The notes: generated from the letters alone by a model not told the origin. DNA of 10,425 nt from Candidatus Aenigmatarchaeota archaeon (GCA_017610225.1 JAFCCM010000068.1:1-10425); one strand, 5' to 3'. Shown: positions 1 through 6,340, counted from the first letter of the stretch. Program-made: numbers and translations.

Positions 1-18
1 GTTTCGTATAATTTGAAG

Positions 19-34
19 GGAGGTGTTTACAATT
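19..34 (+). promoter_or_regulatory. Strong SD with probable ATT initiation codon for the bS21 gene
   Basis: GGAGGTG at 19-25 is a perfect 7-base match to the anti-SD complement. The only conventional in-frame start nearby, GTG at 23-25, is part of this SD and cannot be spaced from it. ATT at 32-34 has an 8-nt spacer, like the TTG and ATG starts elsewhere in the window (7-9 nt). ATT initiation is known for infC, where it is tied to IF3 autoregulation. Use here is an inference. Confidence 0.45.
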
Positions 35-340
35 AAAAGTTACCATAAATATTATCACCCAGATGAACATTCTGGAATTTGTGTTGTAAAACGCAAAGGC
101 GAAAGCGTCGAAAGTCTTATTAAAAGGTTTAAGAAAAAATATTCTAAAAGTTCAATTTCAAAAGAAGTTCGTGATAAAATGTACTATGAAAAACCTAGTG
201 ATAAGAAACGTCGTAAAAAGATGCAGAGTATAAGGGCGATACAAAGAGAAGAAGAAAAAGCAGACCAGAATAAAATCAAACTACAAAAGATTAAATTTAG
301 AAAACAAAAACAAAATAGAAAAGGAGCTAAAAACCAATGA
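23..340 (+). CDS. rpsU: Phage-encoded ribosomal protein bS21 homologue
   Basis: Residues 22-66 match bS21. A segment VKRKGESVESLIKRFKK corresponds to the first helix, and EVRDKMYYEKPSDKKRRKK corresponds to the E. coli EVRRREFYEKP stretch. The rest is very Lys/Arg-rich, as expected for an rRNA-binding protein. Cellular bS21 is about 70 residues; this one is 105, with about 19 extra N-terminal residues and a longer basic tail. bS21 sits on the 30S platform near the 3' end of 16S rRNA, so a phage copy could replace the host protein and bias translation initiation (inference). The start is uncertain: the GTG at 23 lies inside the SD GGAGGTG (19-25), an in-frame TGA precedes it at 14-16, and no ATG, GTG or TTG follows until after the conserved region has begun. 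ATT at 32, 8 nt after GGAGG, is the better-spaced candidate. The stop overlaps the next start by 4 nt. Confidence 0.88.
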   Translation: MFTIKSYHKYYHPDEHSGICVVKRKGESVESLIKRFKKKYSKSSISKEVRDKMYYEKPSDKKRRKKMQSIRAIQREEEKADQNKIKLQKIKFRKQKQNRKGAKNQ

Positions 341-684
341 TTAAAGCAATAAAAGATAAAGTCGTAGCACGATTAATGATCAGGGAGAAAACAGTAAGTG
401 GAATAATAATTCCAAATTCAGTGCAGGAGCCTCAGGCGTTTTGTAAGGTTATTTCTGTTGGAGAAGATATAACTTCTGTTAAAACGGGAGATATTATCGT
501 ATCACATATGCGAAGTGGTATGGATGTTCTCATTGATAAGGAACTTATTAAAGTATTAAAAGAAGATGAGGTTTATGGAATTTTAACTGATACACCTACT
601 ATTAAAACACTTAAACAACTCGAATTAACAGGTAAGACAGAAGGATCACAAATAATTAAACCGGTAAGTAATATACTCCAATAA
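337..684 (+). CDS. GroES/gp31-like co-chaperonin
   Basis: This 115-residue protein follows the Cpn10 layout. Residues 2-12 (IKAIKDKVVAR) match the GroES opening (IRPLHDRVIVK). A mobile-loop region at about 16-30 contains the hydrophobic SGIIIP, comparable to the GroES IVL and gp31 tripeptides that contact GroEL. CKVISVGEDI (36-45), VKTGDIIV (48-55) and VLIDKELIKVLKEDEVYGIL (64-83) follow the second half of the fold. About 30 C-terminal residues extend past the usual end and have no clear counterpart. T4 gp31 replaces GroES so that host GroEL can fold the major capsid protein; the same role is likely here. The SD AAGGAG at 321-326 lies inside the upstream bS21 gene and the start overlaps its stop, so the two are probably translationally coupled. 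Confidence 0.85.
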   Translation: MIKAIKDKVVARLMIREKTVSGIIIPNSVQEPQAFCKVISVGEDITSVKTGDIIVSHMRSGMDVLIDKELIKVLKEDEVYGILTDTPTIKTLKQLELTGKTEGSQIIKPVSNILQ

Positions 685-701
685 GAAAGAGGTGATATAT
701 T

Positions 702-1541
702 TTGTTAAATCTACAATATATTAAAGCTACAAGTTTGGGAGATTCTTGGTTCCAAACTTTATTTAAAATGTTAGATGAAGGAACTGTTTTTACAATTGAT
801 AGAGGATCATATGCTGGGCAAAAAAGATTGGAATTCGATTGGATAACAATTCATATTAAACATCCAGGAGTTCGACCATTGCTTCCTCATATTGAATCTC
901 ATTTTAATATTCCAAATCCAGTTGCTGATGATTACTTAGATGATTATCTACCATATTTAATGACAGGAACATTGAAACCAGGTGAATCATATACTTATGG
1001 TCAAAGGTTATGTGCATATCCTTTACCAGAAAGTTTTTTAGATTTTGAGGGTAAGGATATTCTTATTGGTGAATATGAATATAATAAAGAAGAATTAAAA
1101 AATTTAGGAATAATTACATATCATTCGTCAGGCAAAATAACGGATGGAACTTATAAACGGTGGATAACATTAAATCAAATTGAGTTACTTATATGGATTT
1201 ATAAAAATAAAGGATTTAGAAATAATCAGATGGTTTTACAAATCGCACATCCAAGCGATATGTTACTGCAAGATCCTCCGTGCTTGAGACACATTGACAC
1301 ACGAGTCCAAGATGGAAAATTACATTTTATGCCATATTTCAGATCATGGGATGCCTGGGGCGGTTATCCAGCAAATCTTGGAGGGATTCAATTATTAAAA
1401 GAATATGTTTCAGCAGAAATTGGGATAAAGGACGGAGAGATGATAGCTACCAGTAAAGGATTACATATTTATGGGTACTCTTTTGATTTAGCTAAACGTT
1501 TGAGAATGCGTGATAATATAAAACTGAAAGGAGAAATATAA
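702..1541 (+). CDS. thyA: Thymidylate synthase family protein (archaeal-type ThyA)
   Basis: The second half has ThyA signatures. PPC gives the catalytic Cys194; QDGKL (203-207) aligns with E. coli ADGKL; RSWDAWGGYPAN (214-225) keeps R214, S215, D217 and N225; HIY gives H255 and Y257. YTYGQRL (98-104) matches the conserved Y-G-x-R region. N225 occupies the position where Asn favours dUMP and Asp (as in dCMP hydroxymethylase) favours dCMP, so dUMP methylation or hydroxymethylation is more likely. The PCL, ANxxG and EYVSAEIGI arrangement resembles methanogen-type synthases more than E. coli ThyA. The paired Arg that binds phosphate from the partner subunit (E. coli 126-127) appears as NN at 174-175, which is unusual. 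The start is TTG, 9 nt after the GAGG of an AAAGAGGTGAT-type SD, with no better alternative nearby. Likely role: dTMP or modified-pyrimidine supply for phage DNA. Confidence 0.82.
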   Translation: MLNLQYIKATSLGDSWFQTLFKMLDEGTVFTIDRGSYAGQKRLEFDWITIHIKHPGVRPLLPHIESHFNIPNPVADDYLDDYLPYLMTGTLKPGESYTYGQRLCAYPLPESFLDFEGKDILIGEYEYNKEELKNLGIITYHSSGKITDGTYKRWITLNQIELLIWIYKNKGFRNNQMVLQIAHPSDMLLQDPPCLRHIDTRVQDGKLHFMPYFRSWDAWGGYPANLGGIQLLKEYVSAEIGIKDGEMIATSKGLHIYGYSFDLAKRLRMRDNIKLKGEI

Positions 1542-1543
1542 AA

Positions 1544-1861
1544 ATGAGTATATATGATGTTCTTAAACATGGATGTAATATTTTAATTAATTGTTGTGAG
1601 TGTGGCACCATTTTTTATGATATAATTCCTTCGATTCAATGTAATTCATATGATGTTCGTGGTAACTATTGTGGCGGCAAATGGAGAAAAATAGAAAATA
1701 AGGATATTGAATTATTTCTGCGAAAAAATAATTGGAGACAATTATTTACTGGCGGATATATATGCGAAGATTGTTACAAGAAGTTAAAAAATATAAAGCC
1801 CCATGATATTTCTGAAGACATTGGATTTATAAAAGATTATGATAGAGTCATAAAATTATAG
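1544..1861 (+). CDS. Small Cys-rich, probable zinc-binding protein of unknown function
   Basis: I do not recognise a family. The 105-residue product has eight cysteines: C11, C17, C18, C20, C33, C43, C74 and C77. CCECG (17-21) and CEDC (74-77) could form a split zinc ribbon, with the segment between them containing W47 and W64. No signal peptide or membrane segment is seen. A GAAAGGAGA-type SD lies just upstream at the end of the thymidylate synthase gene, and only 2 nt separate the two reading frames, so they are probably co-translated. It ends with TAG, one of the cases showing that TAG is a stop in this genome. The ORF is convincing from its spacing and SD; any role is open. Confidence 0.7.
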   Translation: MSIYDVLKHGCNILINCCECGTIFYDIIPSIQCNSYDVRGNYCGGKWRKIENKDIELFLRKNNWRQLFTGGYICEDCYKKLKNIKPHDISEDIGFIKDYDRVIKL

Positions 1862-1875
1862 TTAAGGAGTTAAAT

Positions 1876-2397
1876 ATGTCAACCGTAATTGGGATACATC
1901 AAGGAAAGAATGTTTGGATTGGAAGTGATAGTCGAGGTACTACTGAAGATGGTTATGTAAGAACTGTTAAATGTATTAAAATTTTTAGAAATGGACCATA
2001 TTTAATTGGATTTATTGGGTCTGTACGTGGAGGTCAAATTTTAATGCCTCCACATTTTGAGCCACCTGAAGACATTGAAGATTTTTCAGATGTTTTAAGA
2101 GAACACGTTGCGGAAAAGGGTTGCCTGTCTGTTGAAGACGATAGATCTCAAACACAAAAATGTAACTTTTTACTTGCATATAAGGGAAAATTATTTGAAA
2201 TATTATCTGATTTTCATATGGGTATAGTTAATACTTATACTGCAATTGGATCTGGATCTCATTTTGCATTTGGATCTTTATATACAACTATGAAACTAGG
2301 TATTAAAGATCCAGTTAAAAGAATTAGAACTGCTTTGAAGACAGCAGCTCATTTTGATGTTGCAACTGCAGCTCCATTTAAAATCTTTAAATTATAA
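1876..2397 (+). CDS. Proteasome-beta/HslV-like Ntn hydrolase
   Basis: The 173-residue product is HslV-sized and reads like a proteasome-family subunit throughout. After Met removal the N-terminus STVIGI aligns with HslV TTIVSV, putting Ser2 at the nucleophile position usually held by Thr1. GSDSRGTT (16-23) matches the beta-subunit VDSRATA block and supplies Asp18 (Asp17 of the mature enzyme). K32, in RTVKCIKI, corresponds to Lys33. PYLIGFIGS (41-49) and AIGSGSHFAFGSL (123-135) match the core strands and the GSG turn. D161, in HFDVATAAP, matches the conserved C-terminal Asp. The catalytic set therefore looks intact with a Ser-for-Thr change, unless Thr3 is exposed by processing. No HslU/ATPase partner is in the window. 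It may degrade or process host or phage proteins. SD AAGGAG lies 6 nt before the ATG. Confidence 0.82.
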   Translation: MSTVIGIHQGKNVWIGSDSRGTTEDGYVRTVKCIKIFRNGPYLIGFIGSVRGGQILMPPHFEPPEDIEDFSDVLREHVAEKGCLSVEDDRSQTQKCNFLLAYKGKLFEILSDFHMGIVNTYTAIGSGSHFAFGSLYTTMKLGIKDPVKRIRTALKTAAHFDVATAAPFKIFKL

Positions 2398-2450
2398 GAA
2401 TATTGTGAATAGATTTGGAACAAATGAATAAAAGGTAAGGAGAATTGCGA

Positions 2451-3836
2451 ATGATTAAAAGTGGATATGTTTTAGCGGGGTTTGAAACTCTTGCTACGAT
2501 CATGGATAATTTTATAGCAGGCAGGCGAGGTAGATATGAAAATAACTTTACCCGCTCGGAAATATCAAATTTTTTATCAAAGACAACTTCAGGGTTTCTA
2601 CATTCGTATGGACAAGACTTTTCAGGAAAGAAAAAATATGATAAATATAATCTTAAGGAAGGTACTCTTTATACAAAATGTAGAGACATGGATATTTTTG
2701 ATGATTGTACCCTTATTGCTGATAGTGGCGGTTTTCAAATATCAATTGGAAAATTAACAAGAAGAGAATCTGACCTTTTATATAATATGTATTATGAGTG
2801 GTTAGTTGATTATAAAGATTCATATAATAAAGCTTTTGTTTTGGACGTCCCGCCAGGACCTGGTTGTGAGATATTCCATAATTTTGAAGATGTATATAAG
2901 AAAAATTTGGAGTCCTATCAAACAGCAAAACATTTACCAGATGATATTCGCAAAAAACTAATTTATATTCACCATTTCAGAACCCCAAAACTATGGGAAA
3001 TATATACAAAAATTATGCGTGAATATGATATGTTTGACTCATTTGAATACCATGGAACAGGTGGTATTGTTGCTAATATGGCAAGCGATATGACTATACC
3101 ATGTATAATTTATGTATTGCCTTTAATTCCATTAATCAATGAAGCTATAAGTAAAGGAAAGGATTATTTGAATTTCCATATTTTGGGTGGAGCGAATTTT
3201 AGAGATGTTTTATTTTATGAACTATTTACTAAAGTTGTTAAGGTAAAGCATAATTTTACATTGAATATAACTTATGATTCATCTGGAATCTATAAACAAG
3301 TAATGCATGCTAGATTTCTTTATGCTAGAGATGAACATGGCTGTTATCGAAAAATGAATATTAAAAGTGATAATATTAAAATGAAATTTTTTCCTAATTT
3401 ATCTGTGGAAGATTCAATGGAAAAGGTACTTAACGAATTTGCTAGGAAATGGAATTTTAAAGAAATATCTGTTGATGGCATATATGATCCAGCAAGAAAT
3501 ACATTCTGGGAAGATGTTAAAGTTTATGCAATTTTGTATATATTAAATTTATACTCTGAAATACAACAACAAATGAGAGAGTTTGCAAATAAAGTATATC
3601 CTATATATGAAAGCGGTGATCTTGAAGAATTTTATAAACAGTGTTTTGATATAACAAGAATAATAAACCAAGGGAATTTAACAAAAAAACAAAAAATAAA
3701 GGCATATAGTATTCCAAAATCATTGGATATGTTAGCAACATTAGATGAAGATTATTGTCATTATATTGTAAATAAATATTTATCTAAAGATGAATTTATG
3801 GAACTTGATGAAAAAACTAAGGTATTATCTATATGA
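2451..3836 (+). CDS. dpdA: DpdA-like tRNA-guanine transglycosylase paralogue (DNA 7-deazaguanine insertion)
   Basis: The 461-residue protein has a TGT-type TIM-barrel signature. ADSGGFQ (90-96) is the TGT substrate-binding motif. FVLDVPP (129-135) parallels the TGT VLDECPP block. HGTGGIVA (201-208) and LGGANF (245-250) lie where TGT has its glycine-rich GGLAVGE loop. TYDSS (274-278) offers Asp276 as the likely catalytic nucleophile. The Cys-Cys-Cys-His zinc site of bacterial TGT is not apparent. Phage TGT paralogues named DpdA exchange guanine in DNA for 7-deazaguanines such as preQ0, protecting it from restriction; that is the best reading here, though a tRNA substrate cannot be excluded. 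No preQ0 synthesis genes are in this window. The start is taken as ATG at 2451, 8 nt after AAGGAG (2437-2442); TTG at 2445 is too close to the SD. Confidence 0.77.
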   Translation: MIKSGYVLAGFETLATIMDNFIAGRRGRYENNFTRSEISNFLSKTTSGFLHSYGQDFSGKKKYDKYNLKEGTLYTKCRDMDIFDDCTLIADSGGFQISIGKLTRRESDLLYNMYYEWLVDYKDSYNKAFVLDVPPGPGCEIFHNFEDVYKKNLESYQTAKHLPDDIRKKLIYIHHFRTPKLWEIYTKIMREYDMFDSFEYHGTGGIVANMASDMTIPCIIYVLPLIPLINEAISKGKDYLNFHILGGANFRDVLFYELFTKVVKVKHNFTLNITYDSSGIYKQVMHARFLYARDEHGCYRKMNIKSDNIKMKFFPNLSVEDSMEKVLNEFARKWNFKEISVDGIYDPARNTFWEDVKVYAILYILNLYSEIQQQMREFANKVYPIYESGDLEEFYKQCFDITRIINQGNLTKKQKIKAYSIPKSLDMLATLDEDYCHYIVNKYLSKDEFMELDEKTKVLSI

Positions 3837-4054
3837 ATAAAAGATATAATATATACCATAAAAAATTAATTCAACTAAATGATGGAGAGAAGTTTTGTCC
3901 AAAATGTGATGGAAAGGGAAAAGTTAAACAAAATGGATATTATTTAACAACTAATATAGTTTTAACTTGTGATAAATGCTTAGGAGATGGGAAAATTGAT
4001 TGGATTGAAAAAGCAACAGGAAAACAAAATAGATTACTTAGACAATTTAGATGA
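3833..4054 (+). CDS. Small DnaJ-type zinc-motif protein (module 1)
   Basis: This 73-residue protein has two CxxCxGxG motifs: CPKCDGKG (22-29) and CDKCLGDG (46-53). The second is followed by KIDWIEKATGK. This is the geometry of one DnaJ-type zinc centre, without any J domain. It may bind zinc and act in protein folding or assembly; no specific role is known to me. Its ATG overlaps the stop of the transglycosylase gene by 4 nt, with only a weak upstream SD, so translation is probably coupled. Its 3' end overlaps the start of the next zinc-motif gene, and codons for the LGD stretch double as that gene's SD. The following gene carries a homologous module, which points to an older duplication. Confidence 0.7.
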   Translation: MNKRYNIYHKKLIQLNDGEKFCPKCDGKGKVKQNGYYLTTNIVLTCDKCLGDGKIDWIEKATGKQNRLLRQFR

Positions 4055-4334
4055 AACTGAGATGATATGTGATAAATGTAATGGAAAGGGGATAATTCCA
4101 CCTAAATTAAATTCAAATGCATGGCCATCTATTTGTACAAAATGTCAAGGTGATGGTAAGGTCGATTGGATTTCTAATATTATGGGAAAACCAAGAAACC
4201 CACAGATTTATGATACTTCCAGTTTTGTCGTTTATCATACATCACCTCCAATTGGATCTAAAGGAGATATGTGGTTCGATCCTATGACTAACAGGTCTAA
4301 AAGATTTGATGGTTATAGGTGGGTAGATGTATAA
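3996..4334 (+). CDS. DnaJ-type zinc-motif protein with virion-like C-terminal motif (module 2)
   Basis: The best start is TTG at 3996, 9 nt after AGGAG (3982-3986); ATG at 3987 abuts the SD and ATG at 4062 has a weak one. The 112-residue product holds CDKCNGKG and CTKCQGDG separated by about 17 residues, then KVDWISNIMGK, the same layout as the upstream gene. The C-terminus reads GDMWFDPMTNRSKRFDGYRWV, a pattern like the WFD-T-x-x-x-W/F-DG-x-x-W units seen in phage tail or fibre proteins. That resemblance hints at a virion-related role but is not proof. It overlaps the upstream gene by 59 nt in the +1 frame. A degraded copy lies directly downstream. Confidence 0.65.
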   Translation: MIGLKKQQENKIDYLDNLDETEMICDKCNGKGIIPPKLNSNAWPSICTKCQGDGKVDWISNIMGKPRNPQIYDTSSFVVYHTSPPIGSKGDMWFDPMTNRSKRFDGYRWVDV

Positions 4335-4346
4335 ATTTCTTTATAG

Positions 4347-4478
4347 AACAAATATCTTAAACAAACTGGGTGTTATTTTACAACCAACTTTGTCTTAACT
4401 TGTGATAAATGCTTAGGAGGTGGGAAAATTGATTGGATTGGAAAAGCCACAGGAAAACAACTTAAACAATATAGATAA
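4347..4478 (+). pseudogene. Remnant of module 1 zinc-motif gene, lacking its start
   Basis: In this frame the sequence reads KQTGCYFTTNFVLTCDKCLG and continues GGKIDWIGKATGK, closely matching residues 32-64 of the protein at 3833. An in-frame TAG at 4344-4346 precedes it, and no ATG, GTG or TTG lies before the conserved part. It therefore lacks the first half of the gene, including the CPKC motif, because the duplication boundary fell inside the parent gene. It is probably not translated, but its DNA still provides the SD (AGGAGG at 4415-4420) for the gene at 4429. Confidence 0.75.
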
Positions 4479-4722
4479 CTTAGAAATCACTGAGGATATA
4501 GACGAAACAGAAATGATATGTGATAAATGTAACGGAAAGGGCGTAATTTCATTGGAATTAACTTCAACTATATCAACATCTGTTTGTCCAAAATGTCAAG
4601 GAGATGGTAAGGTCGATTGGATTTCTAATATTATGGGCAAACCAACAAGAACTAGTCATATGAATAATATGACTACGAGTACGACAGTTGATGTGCCCTT
4701 ATATGGTTACAAAGGTAGATAA
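4429..4722 (+). CDS. Shortened paralogue of the module 2 zinc-motif protein
   Basis: This 97-residue protein is the second copy of the gene at 3996. It keeps CDKCNGKG, CPKCQGDG and KVDWISNIMGK almost unchanged, with an insertion in its acidic N-terminal linker. The start is taken as TTG at 4429, 8 nt after a perfect AGGAGG. The virion-like C-terminal WFD...YRWV segment is lost. Homologous DNA is still present after the stop (about 4727-4774, reading TNKSKISCGYKWKDL) but lies in another frame, so a frameshift and early stop removed it. The zinc part appears to be kept while the tail decays; whether the product is functional is uncertain. Confidence 0.6.
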   Translation: MIGLEKPQENNLNNIDNLEITEDIDETEMICDKCNGKGVISLELTSTISTSVCPKCQGDGKVDWISNIMGKPTRTSHMNNMTTSTTVDVPLYGYKGR

Positions 4723-4828
4723 TATAACTAACAAGTCTAAAATATCTTGTGGTTATAAATGGAAAGATTTATAAATTCCATTATAGAACAAATTGCTAAA
4801 TTAATATATTTTTAAAGGAGGGCTCTTT

Positions 4829-6340
4829 TTGATAACAGAATCATTTTTAAATTCATGTTTTACAATTATCTTAAATAAACAAGCTAAAATAAAAAGGACA
4901 AAATTATTATATCGTGATATATTAGATGTTCTAGCATTTAGCGAAACTAGAGAAACAGTAGAGATACCAGTTGTAGTTGCTTCAAAATTAGATTGTTTGA
5001 AAAAAATAAATGAGTTGTTGTTATCAGACAAAACACTTGATAATGTTTTGGATAGTATTGCTTTTAGTGAAAAATTTAAACAACATAGGGATTTTCTTGA
5101 TGTTAAAATAAATGAAGTATTGAAAGAGCATGTTATTCAAGATTGTGTTAAACAGATTAGACTCAGAAAGAAAATTAATGCTTTATTTAAAAATTACGAT
5201 GAACTTAATGAAGTGTTAGAATCTATTAAAGATGGTTCATTTGACTCAATTGATGATTTAGTTGATGATTATGAAATTGCTATAAAAACTCTATATTCAA
5301 ATATGATGGAGAGCAATAGAAATATTACAATTGAAGCAGCAGCATCACTTGATTTAGTTAAAGATAATTATGATCATGTAGTTGAAATGATTATGAAAAA
5401 ATATGATAGATCAAATAAAACATCAACTGGATTTTCATATTTAGATGAAAATATTTTATATGGAGGATATGAACCATCTAGATTATATGTTTGGGGTGGA
5501 GGTTCTGGAGCTGGTAAATCAACAATGCTGAATAATACAATTATATTTTCAGCAATGCGCAATGTGTCTTTAATGGAGCAACCTGCAAAACCTTTAGATC
5601 CAGGAAAAATAAATAAAGTTTATGTTTATGTAACTTGTGAGAATACAATTGAAGAAGCATTGATGCGAACATATATGCCAATGTTTGACAGAACTACTGT
5701 ACAAATGTTGGGAGATATTAGTCATGGTGTTGATATTAAAAAGAAAATATTTGATGTATTGTCAAACAACGGATCAACAATTATAATGAAATATTTTCCA
5801 GCAATGAGTATAAGTTCGTTTGATTTGATGGGTGTTCTTGATGATGCAATTGAAGAATATGGTGAAGAGACAATTGCTGGATTATATGTTGATTATCTTG
5901 ATCTGTTAAAAACAGATACAAAATATGATATTTATAGAATGGAACTTGGACATATCACATTATCATTAAAAACTCTAGCTGTTCAATATAATGTGCCAGT
6001 AATTACAGGAACTCAACTTGGAAGATCAGCATATAAAATTAACGAGTCAAGAGATTTAAGCGTTGATCAAATTTCAGAATCAATCAAAAAAGTTGAGCAT
6101 GCTGATTTTGTTGGACTGTTAGCAAAGAATCCAGTTGATGATAAATTGGTTCATGGAAAAATTGGAAAAAATAGATCAGGTAAAAGCAATATATCACTGG
6201 ATTTTACAGTTGATTTTTCTAGATATAAATTTATAAATGCTCTACCTGTATCAAATCGAGATCGTCCAGATGAGACGACTAAAACTAAATCAGGTGGTCC
6301 ATTAAAAGTTGTTGCGTTTGATGGAGTAGCTTTATTATGA
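4829..6340 (+). CDS. DnaB/gp41-family replicative DNA helicase
   Basis: The 503-residue protein has a helical N-terminal region (about 1-190) and a RecA-like ATPase core. TGFSYLDENILYGG (200-213) is the usual entry to the DnaB core. GGSGAGKST (224-232) is Walker A with Lys230. YVTCEN (267-272) supplies the catalytic Glu271. GLYVDYLDLL (351-360) is Walker B with Asp355. ITGTQLGRS (392-400) is motif H3 with Gln396. KIGKNRSG (444-451) is the arginine-finger motif. It should unwind DNA as a hexamer at the phage replication fork, as gp41 does in T4. The start is TTG, 7 nt after AAAGGAGG, and no other plausible start precedes the conserved region. No primase or loader gene is adjacent, and the next genes look structural. 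Confidence 0.93.
   Translation: MITESFLNSCFTIILNKQAKIKRTKLLYRDILDVLAFSETRETVEIPVVVASKLDCLKKINELLLSDKTLDNVLDSIAFSEKFKQHRDFLDVKINEVLKEHVIQDCVKQIRLRKKINALFKNYDELNEVLESIKDGSFDSIDDLVDDYEIAIKTLYSNMMESNRNITIEAAASLDLVKDNYDHVVEMIMKKYDRSNKTSTGFSYLDENILYGGYEPSRLYVWGGGSGAGKSTMLNNTIIFSAMRNVSLMEQPAKPLDPGKINKVYVYVTCENTIEEALMRTYMPMFDRTTVQMLGDISHGVDIKKKIFDVLSNNGSTIIMKYFPAMSISSFDLMGVLDDAIEEYGEETIAGLYVDYLDLLKTDTKYDIYRMELGHITLSLKTLAVQYNVPVITGTQLGRSAYKINESRDLSVDQISESIKKVEHADFVGLLAKNPVDDKLVHGKIGKNRSGKSNISLDFTVDFSRYKFINALPVSNRDRPDETTKTKSGGPLKVVAFDGVALL

Larger units (their letters stand above)
3924..4794 (+). repeat. Tandem duplication, two units of about 435 bp
   Basis: Unit A runs from about 3924 to 4356 and unit B from about 4357 to 4794. 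Their heads (TTAAACAAA at 3924 and 4357) and tails (TTATAGAACAAAT at 4341 and 4781) match, and the units abut. The segment starting AACTTGTGATAAATGCTTAG is nearly identical in both. So is the block encoding GDGKVDWISNIMGK. Sequence between these blocks has diverged with small indels. Unit A codes for the end of module 1 and all of module 2. Unit B keeps a start-less remnant of module 1 and a shortened module 2. Confidence 0.85.

Noticed and set aside
2413..2425. Small palindrome ATTTG-GAA-CAAAT in the gap before the DpdA-like gene
   Set aside because: Only 5 bp with a 3-nt loop, expected by chance at this composition.
2536..2757. Plus-strand 73-codon frame inside the DpdA-like gene
   Set aside because: It is an alternative frame of a conserved gene with no SD.
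4037..4043. CTTAGAC, resembling the Ty1 +1 frameshift site, joining the frames of the two zinc-motif genes
   Set aside because: The downstream frame has its own well-spaced SD and TTG. In the duplicated unit the upstream frame has no start, yet the downstream frame is kept, so independent initiation explains it better.
4801..5031. Minus-strand reading frame covering the start of the helicase gene, with others at 2713-2928, 5374-5562, 9076-9330 and 9887-10156
   Set aside because: All lie opposite clearly conserved + strand genes and show no recognisable motif or start signal.
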